A DNA stretch of 64,000 nucleotides from Sipunculus nudus (GCA_026874595.1 CM049306.1:40550019-40614018), one strand, 5' to 3'. Shown: positions 11,501-23,494, counted from the first letter of the stretch. The notes: generated by a model not told the origin, from the sequence alone. Numbers and translations are program-made.

Positions 11501-14500
11501 TGGATCATTCAGACAACATTGTCCTTTAGCCCAGGTATTTTATATTTAATACTATTGTAAGGACTACACCACTGAGAAACTACAACATATATTTATATTT
11601 TACTTAGGGAAATACAATAATTTAAGGTTGATTATATGTATAAATGGATCACTCGATTTACTAATACAAATGAATAGCTGAAGTACATGATGTGCAACAC
11701 ATATGTACAGTGGTGTCAATCAATCTTCCAGAGTGGGGGGGGGGATGACTTGTAGACACACACACATATATCTATATACCAATTTAGCATTCTTTTGACA
11801 TATTTCAAATATATATACTTAATCATTCAGATATGTTACAATTAAGTATAAGGTTTTAGATAATTAGGTTTTATGTTTCCAGTATATGTTAATTCTAAAC
11901 CAGGTTTAAATGTAATATTTCATATATAATTTTATATATTACTTTATGTAATTTGCAATATATAAATAATGTTCTCTGATTAAATGGGGGGGGGGGTGGG
12001 GGGAGATCACTACATTTACCATCCCCCTTGCCAAAAAGTTGGGGGGGGGGATATATACCCCCATCACTCCCTATATTGACACCCCTGCATTGAAACTAGG
12101 AAGCTGCCAAACCTGCAGCATGTGAACCAAAATCAATAAAGATGGAAATTTCTTGTGACTGTCAGCTAAGAATGGCCAGATCAGTAATCAGTATCTACAT
12201 GCCCTGAGGTGATTAATAGCTTAATAGCAGGAGGGCTTGACTGTCAACTCATTTCATATGATATTTGAGACTTGAGTCTGCTCACAGGTGGCTGAGATCA
12301 ACAGTCAGGTGGATGGAGAGAAGACAGATGTGAAATCCAGCAAACACTGGTCCCAGACTGACGGCAAGGAGTATCTGGTGGGAGATCAGGTGAGAGGGAG
12401 TGAAGAATCCTTCAGACAAATCACGTTAAAAACCAATCAATAGTCTCATTTAGGCATTGATTTGTACTGTTTTAAAGATTTTTATCTTTTCCTTTGCAGG
12501 GTTCTGTTCACATATCAGGTATATTTAATATACATAAAGTTAGTGTTTTCTGCTTAAAATATTGTGCTATCTGCCAATATTTGGAAACCTTTGTTTTTTG
12601 GAATATAACCTACACTGGGCATGATAAGTGGCACTAAACAAACAGCCAGTAAGTCAACTGGTACAGCACAACTTTACAGGTCAAGATTTTTCAAGCTGTG
12701 TACTCACATACAGATTTATTACAAGAAATAAAAAAAAATTAATTTGGAGATAGTTAACCCTTGTCCTAAGATGGCTTTCCTTGAAAACTTTGCATTCAGC
12801 CACATCTAGTGTGAGATAATACATATATTGCTGCAAATATTTTATCGACTTTGTAACAGGCCTTAATGGTGGATCCTAAAGGCCCATACAATCTCCATTG
12901 GCCCATGAAGCGGGGGGATCTGAACCTACACAAGGGGCCTGGTGGGACACTGACTGCTGTAATGCAAGACCTAGAGGATATCTGGTCTTCAGCCATCCAG
13001 ACCCATCTCAGCATACCTGTCAAAGATCTCAAAGTAAGTATCTACTTCTCGCTGTCCCACCGTAACATACCTGTCAAAGATCTCAAAGTAAGTATCTACC
13101 TCCCTACTGCCCACCTCAAAATACCTTTCAGAGTTCTCAAGGCAAGTATCTACCTCTCCATTGTCCCACCTCATCATCCCTGTCAAAAACCTCCAGGCAG
13201 GTATTTACACCCACACTACACTTCATCCATTCAGTACTGTCTCAACATACCCATAGATCAAAGATCTGAAGGCAAGTATCTACACTCCATCTGAACTACA
13301 TACATCTTAGTTTTAAGACACAACTGTATCATTTTATAGTTTAAATTAGACTTAACTGGTTTAAAGATGTGGTTATATTTGTTTAAAATCTCTTATCTAA
13401 TCTGAAAGTATGTCAGCATGACCTCATTTGTCCATTTGAGGCTGGAAAACCTCAGGTCTACCTTCAAACTATATCAACTTGTCAAAGCTGACCTGTATCA
13501 ATGTTGCAAAAGCTGAGCCCTTCATTTGGAAATAGGCTCAACTGACCAAAGTTTGTCCAAGCAGGTAACTAAATTACTATTTTGTTATTTTGTGAATTTA
13601 AAAGCAAGAAAATATTGCATAAATTGTTTCATGATATTATGTTTTCAGCATTACCGTGCTGTGTTGTTGGTGCCAGACATTTACTGCCGTCTACACATCA
13701 GAGAGCTGATGAACCTCCTCCTCGACAGACTTGGGTTCGCTGCAGCATTTGTCCAACAGGTAGGCACATAAAAGAGATTATAACAACAGTAAAACATGCA
13801 AAAATGTATTTATTGGTTCAAAACTCAACTGGTGATAGGTTGATCATGGTTGTGTGGAACTTTTTTTTTGTTTTATCTTGCAAGAAACTATGTATTTGTC
13901 TGGTATTGTACAAATATCATGAGCTATCAATGCTGCAGTGTCTTATATTCAAAGCCCTGCTTTTGATTTTTTAAAGCCTTCAAAAATATATTAAATATCT
14001 GTGTTAATATTTAGCATTATCTTTGTTCACTGAAGCTGATGCAATGCTTATATCAGTCATTGCTTTTAGTGCAGGAGCACAAAATCTGTTTAACTCCTCT
14101 CTTTAACAAACAAGTGTGTACTTTTAGACAAGACTGAGAGCACATGAAAGATCATGAAACAGATGGACAGAACCAGGAGGACAGCAGGATTTTTCCCAGT
14201 AGGCCCATTTTATAAACAAAATTGTGATGCTAGAGGGCAAATGCTATTTACAAAAAAGTGATGCCAGTGGCCTGGTGGTGTTAATTATGGACACTTTTAC
14301 TCAGATTTCCAGTCTGCCCTTTTCTTGAAAAATTATTGCCTTTGGGTTAACAAGCTTTTCTTTTGGTGATGGGTTTTGCAAAGTATGCATGTAATATACT
14401 TGTTTTTAGGAATCTGTGTGTGCGGCATTTGGAGCAGGAATGACAAGTGCTTGTATAGTTGATATTGGGGACCAGAAAACCAATATATGTTGTGTTGAGG

Positions 14501-17500
14501 ATGGAATGTCACTCACCAAAACAAGGTCAGTCCACAGAAGATACTACATGGTAATGGCAATAGAGATTACATTATAAATAGAATTTTACGGTTACTATGT
14601 TTTTCAGCCAGACACCTCCGCCAACACATGGGTTTCTCGAGAACAACTCCGTAACCACTGAACAGAATTTTATGAAACTCAAAATTATGATCAAGTCACA
14701 TATGAACTGATGCGCCTTCATTTCGAGTTGACCTCTAACCTTTCCTTTCTTCAGAGCGTCCATGGTTACATCTGTTTTTACACTTAATTCCACATATCTT
14801 GGGACTCATTTGACCAATCAGGCTGAAATTTTGCATGGTATAGCTCTTGGATAACTTTTTTAATCATACACAAACTGGTGGCGCCATCTTCAAACATTTT
14901 TTTATAGTGTCCATCTGTTCGTCTGCCTTGGGTTAAAATCACTCATTTCTCTGCAGTGGTTGGACTTATTCGCCAGAAATTATGCACATATAGACATCAT
15001 GGTTTCTCATTTATAGGACAGGTGGCAGCACCTACAATTACGTTTACACTGCAGATATCCATGCTTATATCTCAGGACTGGATTGACATATCCGCCTACC
15101 ACTCAATCCATGCCTCACTTAACCAATACCACTGTAAAGTTCCATTACTTAAGCCCCTTTTTGATGTTCTTTATCTCATGCTCCCACTCATCCGTTTGTG
15201 GCACGCAGCCACGAAAGACATCAATTTGTTAACTTAGGTCACCATTTTTATTCTTCATTGGTATCCAGTATAATCAAAATGTCAGTGTATAAGAATCTTC
15301 CAATGTACAGTTTTACCAAAATGAATCCCCCATCCAATCATTCCTTTTTGTTCTCTCTCACAGTAAAAAAATAACTAATCATGCCACCCCATCCACTCCA
15401 ATGGTCATAGGGGTAACATGAACTCCACCCCATATACTGACCAATCAAATGAAGAAACAGTTGTTTGTTATACTCTTGACAACTGTTAAAGTTACATACA
15501 GTGCATTTATATATTATCTCTAGTGTGTCTGTGGGTATACCAAATATTATTATAGTAAGCTTCAACCTGGACATGAATCTTATCAAATATAATCCTTCCA
15601 GGTGCAGCACTTGACTGTAATACTAGATCAACCACCAAACAAGGTGTTAATCTGGCATTTCAGATAAAGTGATAACTAAGATTCAGTTACTTATAGATTT
15701 GCTATTGACCATTGTTGTCAGTGTCTATATTTGTATAACAATATGTTTTCACACATCTCTGATTTGATGTGCTGATGTTTATAATAGAAAATTTTAACAC
15801 ATTTTATCTAGATACAACATGCATCTGTTTTTTGTGGAATGTAAATGTTTTACAGTGGGTATTTCTAACACAGTGTATCTGCAGACAACTTGTACATATG
15901 TTTGTAGACTGTGTATGTTATATGGTGGAGCAGACATCACCCGCTGTTTCCATGGACTGCTGTGTCAGGCTGGGTTCCCGTACCGCAGCTGCCGTCTGAG
16001 TAAGAGAATGGACGCCCTCTTGCTGCAGGACCTGAAGGAGACCTACTGTCACCTTGACCAGGTCAGAGTTCATTACATACCTTTCAGCTGAACAGACTAT
16101 AAAACATCTTGTTAGAGGAAATGCCAGTTTTATAAGATAACCAGGAAAGTAGCCGTGAATGGGAAACAAACCAAAACCGTTCACTTTTTGTTACTCTGAT
16201 TAAATAATAGGTCATAATCTGTTCCCACTTTGATCCCACTGCTTGACATAGTATGACATAAACACCATTTTATTGTAGCTATACCAAAAATGTAATATAA
16301 ATGCTTGACACCTTTTTTAAGACTAGCTTGTGCAGGTTCTTGTACACTAGCTTTCGATGCCCCCCCCCCCCCCCTTTTCTCAGGTGTGAATGGAGCTGTT
16401 TTTCAGGTAGTTTTTCCCAGTGTTGCTCCATTTACAAGGATTATGGCAAAGCTTGTGAGGTCAATTGTTAAGAAGTGTCCTGCTTGCCTAGTTAGGGGAT
16501 AGGTGGATTAGTGAACATGATTTCCTGGTACCAGGTCTCTGAATGTTGTGGTTACTGATCCTGTATAAGCATAGGAGTGTTCCAAGACTCCAGTAATAGT
16601 ACAAAAATTCAAAATGTATGTACACAATCTAAAATAGTTTTGTCCTGTGTTTAATCTTTGTAGTGGGTTAGGAATCAATTATCTCTGTGTAATCCAGTAT
16701 TTAAGCGGTCAAACTGTTCAGTGAGTTTCATTTCCCATATGTTCCAATAACTGCACAAGCTATTATTAAAAAAGGCATCAAGCATTTAAATAACTTTTTT
16801 TGTAATTAACAGACTAGCATGGCAGTTCCAAACTAGCCATATTCCAGAAAGTCTGTGACCAGACTGTAGTATTTTCACCCATGTGCCCAAACCCACAACT
16901 GGTGTCCTGTCAGTGTTTAAATTACTGTCAATAGCTCATAATATATCCCAGCTCAAGGCCTAGCTGCAGGTTTAGCTTTTGAGACACTGCTAAAATGAAG
17001 TAATGACTCTCAGACACTAACATTATTTGTGAGGGCTTGGGGTGGTCATGATGTGAAAGGCAGTGTAACTTATATTGCAGTGGACATGTCTAAACAGTTG
17101 GCATATCAACTGCACTTCCTGCCTGATTGTCCTATAGTTCTGTTATAATTGAATTGTTTAACATACCACCTGCTCAGATATCTTCATAAAACTTTTTCTT
17201 TCTTCTCCCTTGAGTTGGGTTTTGATGAACAATTTTTTTATCCGCCTTGCATAAAATGTGAAGTATACTCAAATATTCACTGGACTGTCCACACCAAATG
17301 CCACCAAACTTTCTGCATTTTACAGCCCTTAAAGACGCCTCACAGCAATGAAGTATAATATTTGTAGGACTACACACTGGTCAGGGAAGTGTAGTGTGGC
17401 ATTGCTTACTTTTGCGGTCTTGAATCCAGAGACAACTATAAGTATCTATATCAGAGAGGTGTCCATAATATAGAGATGCCCATTAGGAAAGGTTTCACTG

Positions 17501-18537
17501 TTAATAAAAATTTGGATAGCAATATTTTGCTGCTGTCGTGGTACTCCTATCCCTTCTCTTTTTAGGGCATTTTTTTACCTTTTACCATGTTCTTAAAATA
17601 AATTCTTAAAGGTGCCCAATCACCTGCCTTTAGGAACAGAATTTATGTGGTTTCTGGTTTCCTCTGTGTATATTTTAATAATCTTAGGGCAATTTTGGTT
17701 GTGAAAAGTTCTTATAAGTCCTCTGTGAAGGATGTGTGAACTTGTTTATCAACAACATGTTTGTAAACACAACAATGTTGACAAACGGGAAAAACATGTA
17801 ACCTAAGGTGGTAGGCTGCATATATGCAGAGGTAAAAAGGTCACTTGTTGAAAAAAGCCATTTGCAAAACTCTGGCATATCTGACTTGCTGCCAGATGCC
17901 CTTGTTAAATTTGTTTTTATCATTTTGGCAAACCCGCACATATTATAAAAACATTGATATAAACAAAACAAGCAGCCTGTGTGTGGTGATACCCACGTTT
18001 GCTGGCCTAATGAAAGCTCCAAGGGATTACCTTTAGTTTATAAAGGTCAGATAGGTGAGTGGTCCCCTTTAAAGGTTCTTCTTCTCTCATACAGGATCAA
18101 GGTGGGTTAGAGGAGCAGTACATACAGGTAGTGGAGCCAGGAAGGCACATCGTCAAATACACGGTACACATGGGAGATGAGCGATTGTTGGCCCCACTTG
18201 CCATGTTTCACCCAGACTTGTTTGGCCTGCAGGGGGCAGCACTGACAAAAATAGCACAGAAACGTGTATGTGACCCCAGTGACCCTCATGACAGTGATTA
18301 TTTACAGCAGACACAGAGTAAACAGGAACAGGTCAGTAATGAACATGGTCACTTCTGTGGTCTCAAAATGGAGAAATATATTATCGAAGAAAAATCAAGC
18401 TAAAATGTTAAAAAGAATATCAGAGGTTGAAAATAAAGCTTTAGAAATTTATAATAAAGATATAATGATAACCACTTATTGTAGTAAAACAGCTCTACTG
18501 TTATTGTAAAAAGATTTTATACCGGTGTATATATATA

Positions 18538-18580
<43 letters not shown>

Positions 18581-21500
18581 ATATGTGTAATATTTTAAAT
18601 AGATAGGAAATAAACATATTCCAAAGTTCATGTTGACCATTTGACAAAACTGAAGACCTCCCCCACCCCTTTCATCAGTCAGAATTTATACAAACCTAAT
18701 GCAAAGTCAGTGGAAACATGCATTCATTGACTAAACTATTATTATGATTATTTTCATACAACATCCTGCTCGTATAAATGAATAAAATTACACTATTCAG
18801 CTTTGCACCTGAAACTGAAAGCTTGTTGATTGATTTAGTCATATAAGTATTGTTGTAAGGAATCAGTCACCATAAATGAACATAAAGAGGTGACATACAT
18901 CCATTATAAATAAGGTAAACATCATATTGAGACTTCAAATATATAAAGGCATATTCTTGACAGGCAGCAAAACTTGTGGCTGCCAGGAAGAAAGAGATGG
19001 CTGCTGAAGCAAACAGTCAGGGGACAGAAATCGCAAGCCTGGACGACTCCTGTCAGGCTGTAGATGATGAGGACACCATCGATCAGGCAGAGTCTGTTAT
19101 CTCCTTGGAAACTCCTTCACTGCCCAGCAGGGGAAGCCGCTTGAGGCTGGAGGAGGAGGAAGAGGTGTGGGATGTGAACAGCGGCCTGCCAAGCCTTGAC
19201 CAGGCAGTTCTACGCAGTATTGACAAATGTGGTATGTCCAGCCATTTTGTGATATCGATCTTTGCAAGCTTTAAGTGTTGATTACTGTTTTTGATTAACA
19301 CCTTGATTGGCCATGGTAGGCTGGAAAAGTAGTTTGAGACTACATACCTCCTGTAGACATGATCCTAATCACATATCATTGCTGTGTGCTTCATAGAATA
19401 ATGTGTGTCACTGTTCACCAATGGAGGTTGAATCGGTCGGTGGCCCTTTAGTGACCTAACTAGAATATATGTGCAGTTTAAATAATTGTTTATAAGCTTA
19501 ATCTAAAATTATTAGACTAATTTCTGAAAGGTTTTTAAGCTCAGCCGACTGTCAGTCATATGAGCTATAGGGATCACCCTTTGTCAGGCAGCTGTCCGGC
19601 TGTCCGGCGGTTAACAGGGCACAAATCATAACCAAATTCATAACGGAAACTTCTACTGTACATCCAGGGAGGTCCTGGGCAAATCTCCTTGGAAACCTGA
19701 AATTAGGTCATGGTGACCTATATTTTGTGACCTACAGGCTAAAACATGATTTTGAGCACCCAGACAGTCAGACGGGGCACAAATTGTATCCATTATACCT
19801 AGAAACCTCTATCCTGATATTTTGGGAGATCCCAGGCAAATGTCCTTGTAAACCTGAAACTAGGTCACTGTGGCCTATATTCTGCGACCTATATGGAAAA
19901 GATGTCATATGAGCACCCTGAATGTCAGAAGGGGAAAATTCATATCTGTGAGGCCTAGAATCTTCTAACACAATATCCTGGGAGTTTCTAGGCAAATCTC
20001 CTTGGTAAACTGAAATTAGGTCATGGTGACCTATATTTCATGACCTTCAGGCCGAAAACAAGGTTTTTTAGCATCAGACAGTCAGACGGGGCACAAATTA
20101 AATCAATATGGCCTAGAATCCTCCAACATGACATTAAGGGAGGTTCTAGGCAAACCTCCTTGGAAACCTGAAATTAGATCATGGTGACCTATATTTTGGG
20201 ACCTACAGGCAGAAAACGTAATTAGGGCACCCTGAATGTCAGATGGAAACAAATCGTATATGTGAGGCCTAAAATCTTCTAACTCAATATCCTCGGAGGT
20301 TCTAGGGAAATCCCCTGGAAACCTGAAATTTGGTCATGGTGACCTATCTTTGTGACCTTTGGGCCATAAACATGATTGTTAGCACCCAAACAGTCAAATG
20401 GGGCACAAATAGTATCCATTAGGCCTAGAATCCACCAACATGACATTAAGGGAGATCCTAGGTAAATGTCCTTAGAAACCTGAAATTAGGTTACTATGAC
20501 CAATATTCTGTGACCTATATGAAAAAGATGTCGTATGAACACCCTGAATGTCAGATGGTGACAAATCATATCTGTTAGGCCCAGAATCTTCTTACACAAT
20601 TTCCTGGCAGGTTCTAGGTAAATCTCATTGGAAACCTGAAATTAGGTCATGGTGACCTACATTTTGTGACCTAACCTGATTTTGAACCTCCTGAGTGTCA
20701 GATGGGCGCAAATCATATCTGTTAGGCCTAGAATCGTATAATGCAACATCCTGGGAGGTCCTAGGCAAATTTCCTTGGAAACCTGAAATTAGGTCATGGT
20801 GACCTACAGGCCGAAAACAGGATTTTGAGCACCCAGAAAGGCAGGCAGGGCATTGTAGCTGTTAAGCTTAGAACCTTCTAATGTAACATTCTGAGACGTC
20901 CTTGGCCAGTGTCCTTGGAAAATTGAAATTAGGTCACCATGACCTATATTGTGCAAACTATCAGCAAAGATGTCATATAAGCACCCAGCCAGTCAGACAG
21001 GGAACAAATTGTATCCTTTAGGCCTAGAATCTTTTAACATAAAATTCAGGGTGATAAAGTGTCCTTGGAAACCTGAAATTAGGCCATGGTGACCTATTTT
21101 GTGTGACCTATGGGCTGAAAAATGGCTTTGTGCACCAAGACAGACAGGGCACAAATTGTTTCCATTAGCCCTAGACTCTTCTAACATGACATTCAGGGAA
21201 ATCCTTGGCAATTCTCCTTGGAAACCTGAAATTGGATCATGGCGACCTATATTCTGCTAGCTATGGACCAGAAACATGATTTTGAGCACCCAGACAGACA
21301 GGGTACAAATTGTATCTATTTTCCTTGGAACCTCTATTGTGAAATCTAGGGGGTTCCTAGGCAGGTCTCCTATGAATGCTGAAATTCTATTTTCTATCTA
21401 ATTTTCAACACTGTAACTTTAGCCATAGGCTATTCTCACAGACAATATATAACATTAATAAAAATACATGAGTACCCATTCAAAATTAGCTGAGCGTCAT

Positions 21501-23494
21501 TGCCCATGGGCCATTTTTTTTGTTGTTGTTTCCATGCTTCTTGTGAGCTGTCTAGTACATTAGAAAGAATATATTATCATAGCATATTGTGATTTTATTG
21601 TCCCCTGTATCCGCTGAATGAGGGACATTGATTTGAGTTTGTCTGCCTGTCCCTCTGTCTGTCTGTCCTTCTGCCTATCCCTCTGACAGGTTTTTGTATC
21701 AGATTTCATTCAAGTTTGGGTCAGCTATTGCTGTCATGCATACCTTGGTTGGGATTGGTTTTGGAGTGTCTGTCTGAAAATTTATTATCACCAACTCCAA
21801 AACAAACAAAAAATTTTTTCCCAATTTACAACAAAAATATGACATATGGAGACATCTTAAGGGGACAATGAAAACTAAAACACAAGCACTATGACCTATG
21901 GAAACATCTTCAGGGGAAATAAAAACTAAAACATATTGAGAAGGCAAGCTAAAATAACAAGAGGTGGAAGCGGGGGACATAATTTCCAGGAATATGCTTG
22001 TTTTATTTGTCTTATGCAGGATTCATTTGCACTCTACATTCTGAAAACATCACACTCAAAAAGAATCAGGTAAACCTTCTGTATACTTCAGGTATATTTT
22101 TAAGCTTTTATTTGCAGTTTCTTTTATGTTTATCAGAGACATGACAGGGTGAGTGTTATTTTGTATTTTCAGAAAATGCTGATATGAAGAGGCGGATGTA
22201 CAGCAGTATCGTAGTGGTGGGTGGGGGTTTCATGTTCCCGGGGGCAGGGAACTGGCTCCACTATTTGCTGTGGACACAAATGCCTGCTCAGTTCCGAATG
22301 ACTCTTGAGAGTATTGAAATCATCACCAGACCAAAGGTGAGTCCACAGTGTGATAATAATTACTGATAATTACTGGATATATTCAGAATTGAAAATGCTG
22401 TCCATGATTCAGAAACTAAAGACAAAACATCCCCTTCAAATAGTTTGTTTCTGAAAATGAAGAAGATCTGTGATCAGATGGAAATATTTTTTTTACCTTT
22501 GACATTAAATATCAGTGACCTTGACCTCTGTTGTATTAAATATTTATTTGCATGGCACATGATATTGCAAACATATAAATAGTTAACTCATTTTGTATGA
22601 TGCTGTTTCATACTTAGATAGAAAATGTCCCCCACATTTTCAAAGCTTTCCCAGTCCATGGCTGCAGTCATACATTTGTTACCCCCAACTACCAGTAACA
22701 ACATAAATTTTGGTAATTAGGGCTTTAACAGTATGTAATCTCACAACATTATTTGTAGCACAATATTTCTCTCATACCTCAGGCCTGCCAACACACTTTT
22801 TTCAAAAAGAGTCACCTTTTTTTTTAAGATTTACAGAAAATGAGCTATTTACTCTTTTTTCACTCTTCTTTTATATATATAATTTTAACAGTCCAGTTGG
22901 AACAAGAATGGGACACTTGCAATTTTTGTGCAAAAGTCCAGCATGTGTCACAACGTATGGAAAATGCCTTTATCTTCATGCAGGGAGATTCTGACTTTTA
23001 GAGCTATAAATAAATTTATATATATATATGCAGAGCACATATTTATTCAGTTTGTGATTAAAAAATGGGAAATTGCCACAGATTTTACTTTGTTTTTCAC
23101 ACTTTATTTCAAAGAAAGCTACTCTTTATTATTTACCAGAGCACGTACTCTAAATTTTCAGTCTTTTACCTTTGGCAGGCCTTTACCTAATGTCATAAAG
23201 TTAAATGACATTGCTTTCAAACATACCATAGTAACACTAATCACTGGTTAACGTGTACAGCATGATGACAAAATAAATAACGGTAAGGTAATTGTTGTGC
23301 ACATAAATTCTACAAATAATGCATATAAAAAACTGGCTTTCATCTTTCAGGATTTGGATCCGAGGCAGTGTTGTTGGAAGGGAGGGGCTATTTTGGGTTG
23401 CTTGGATACAGCACAGGAGTTATGGATCAGACAGAGGGAGTGGCAGAGGTTCGGTGTGCGGGTACTCAGAGAGCGAGCTCCTTTTATGTGGTAG
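8469..23494 (+). CDS. ACTR8: Actin-related protein 8 (INO80 complex subunit), complete 12-exon gene
   Basis: Nuclear actin-like subunit of the INO80 chromatin remodeller, where it works with Arp4 and actin on the HSA region of INO80 in nucleosome binding and DNA repair (family knowledge). The spliced model is 8469-8528, 10290-10463, 11424-11534, 12288-12389, 12860-13033, 13649-13759, 14410-14525, 15908-16061, 18095-18331, 18964-19231, 22173-22336, 23351-23494. It gives 604 residues against about 624 in human ARP8, with all introns GT-AG and all phases agreeing. Seen in the protein: first phosphate loop (VVIHPGSYNLRLGRASD, ~residue 27), CIARRHKRPG, YNLHWPMKRG, second phosphate loop (GMTSACIVDIGDQKT), LYGGADITRCFHGLL, adenosine-site SSIVVVGGGFMFPG, and the ending REWQRFGVRVLRERAPFMW. 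The start has an in-frame stop (TAA 8463-8465) two codons upstream, so it is probably the true N-terminus. No promoter element was recognised. The identification is near certain; exon 1 is the least certain exon. Confidence 0.96.
10290..10463 (+). CDS. ACTR8: ACTR8 exon 2 (residues 21-78)
   Basis: Follows a TTCTTGCAG acceptor and ends CAG before GTAGAA. Encodes the first actin-fold phosphate-binding loop (VVIHPGSYNLRLGRASD) and the ARP8-typical IARRHK segment, then DSWLIRPECQ. Phase 0 at both ends. Confidence 0.95.
11424..11534 (+). CDS. ACTR8: ACTR8 exon 3 (residues 79-115)
   Basis: Acceptor TTCCTCAG, donor GTATTT, 37 codons, phase 0. Encodes a charged, Gln-rich linker (HEQYKLQLQQGLSDAE) at the place where vertebrate ARP8 has a poorly conserved helix-forming insertion. 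Confidence 0.9.
12288..12389 (+). CDS. ACTR8: ACTR8 exon 4 (residues 116-149)
   Basis: Acceptor CTCACAG, donor GTGAGA, 34 codons, phase 0. Ends with KEYLVGDQ, matching the EYLVGEEAL region of vertebrate ARP8. Confidence 0.93.
12860..13033 (+). CDS. ACTR8: ACTR8 exon 5 (residues 150-207)
   Basis: Acceptor TTGTAACAG, donor AAA|GTAAGT, 58 codons, phase 0. Encodes ALMVDP..YNLHWPMKRGDLN and GPGGTLTAV..DLEDIWSSAI, strongly ARP8-like, and ends IPVKDLK. The last 22 nt and the donor are tandemly duplicated downstream (see the repeat at 13012-13290), which offers an alternative in-frame donor 54 nt further on. Confidence 0.95.
13012..13290 (+). repeat. Five-copy tandem duplication of the ACTR8 exon 5 end and its splice donor
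   Basis: Units begin near 13012, 13066, 13120, 13175 and 13246 (spacing 54, 54, 55, 71). Each carries a version of CATACCTGTCAAAGATCTCAA followed by the donor region and GTATCTAC. Copies 1 and 2 have GTAAGT. Copies 3-5 have GC in place of GT (GCAAGT, GCAGGT, GCAAGT). The first copy contains the real exon 5 end. The exon 5 frame stays open through the whole array to about 13294. Confidence 0.9.
13649..13759 (+). CDS. ACTR8: ACTR8 exon 6 (residues 208-244)
   Basis: Acceptor GTTTTCAG, donor GTAGGC, 37 codons, phase 0. Encodes HYRAVLLVPDIYCRLHIREL and a Leu-rich helix ending FVQQ, matching the YRCILLIPDIY region of the family. Confidence 0.96.
14410..14525 (+). CDS. ACTR8: ACTR8 exon 7 (residues 245-282 plus two bases)
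   Basis: Acceptor TTTTTAG, donor AG|GTCAGT, phase 2. Encodes ESVCAAFGAGMTSACIVDIG, the second phosphate-binding segment, then DQKTNICCVEDGMSLTKT. Confidence 0.96.
15908..16061 (+). CDS. ACTR8: ACTR8 exon 8 (residues 283-334)
   Basis: Starts with one base that completes an Arg codon with exon 7. Encodes LCMLYGGADITRCFHGLL, GFPYRSCRL and LLLQDLKETYCHLDQ. Donor GTCAGA, phase 0. Confidence 0.96.
17706..18036 (+). repeat. Dispersed ~330-bp repeat in ACTR8 intron 8
   Basis: Runs from GTGAAGGATGTGTGAACTTG to AAGGGATTACCTTTAG just ahead of exon 9. Related copies are at 5196-5508 (plus) and 53386-53706 (minus), with a fragment at 4547-4600. Shared lines include AAACATGTAACCTAAGGT, AGGTCACTTGTT, ATTATAAAAACATTGATATA and AACAAAACAAGCAGCC. 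Confidence 0.75.
18095..18331 (+). CDS. ACTR8: ACTR8 exon 9 (residues 335-413)
   Basis: Acceptor CATACAG, donor GTCAGT, 79 codons, phase 0. Encodes MGDERLLAPLAMFHPDLFGL and DPSDPHDSDYLQQTQSKQEQ, both matching the vertebrate protein closely. Confidence 0.96.
18528..18582. repeat. (TA)n microsatellite in ACTR8 intron 9
   Basis: Almost uninterrupted TA dinucleotides with a few phase shifts, about 200 bp after exon 9. Confidence 0.9.
18964..19231 (+). CDS. ACTR8: ACTR8 exon 10 (residues 414-502 plus one base)
   Basis: Acceptor TTGACAG, donor G|GTATGT, phase 1. Encodes the family's variable insertion: a basic start (KLVAARKKEMAAE), an acidic middle (DDEDTIDQAES, RLEEEEEVWD) and the return to the fold at LPSLDQAVLRSIDKC. 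Low similarity is expected here; the frame and the flanks are secure. Confidence 0.93.
19560..21400 (+). repeat. ~157-bp tandem repeat in ACTR8 intron 10 with AGGTCA palindromes
   Basis: About 12 diverged copies with the recurring line 'GGAAACCTGAAATTAGGTCA' at about 19693, 19850, 20007, 20164, 20319, 20476, 20632, 20779, 20919, 21069 and 21222 (period 157, later 140-156). Each unit also carries CACCCAGACAGTCAGACGGGG, an ACAAAT(T/C)(A/G)TATC line and a GGCCTAGAATCTTCTAACA line. Exact AGGTCAnnnTGACCT palindromes lie at 19705, 20018, 20644, 20791 and 20931. Confidence 0.92.
22173..22336 (+). CDS. ACTR8: ACTR8 exon 11 (residues 503-557)
   Basis: Acceptor ATTTTCAG, donor AAG|GTGAGT. Two bases complete a Glu codon with exon 10. 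Encodes KRRMYSSIVVVGGGFMFPG (adenosine-binding loop) and ends IEIITRPK. Confidence 0.96.
23351..23494 (+). CDS. ACTR8: ACTR8 exon 12 (residues 558-604 and stop)
   Basis: Acceptor CTTTCAG; stop TAG at 23492-23494. Encodes CCWKGGAILGCLDTAQELWI and the invariant-looking C-terminus REWQRFGVRVLRERAPFMW. Possible AATAAA signals lie at 24473 and 24547, about 1 kb downstream; neither is proven. Confidence 0.97.
   Translation, partial: DLDPRQCCWKGGAILGCLDTAQELWIRQREWQRFGVRVLRERAPFMW

Noticed and set aside
13034-13294. Extension of ACTR8 exon 5 as a long coding exon through the tandem repeat
   Set aside because: Conserved ARP8 sequence resumes only at exon 6 (HYRAVLLVPDIY), and the first GTAAGT donor gives the exact family alignment. 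Kept only as possible alternative splicing.
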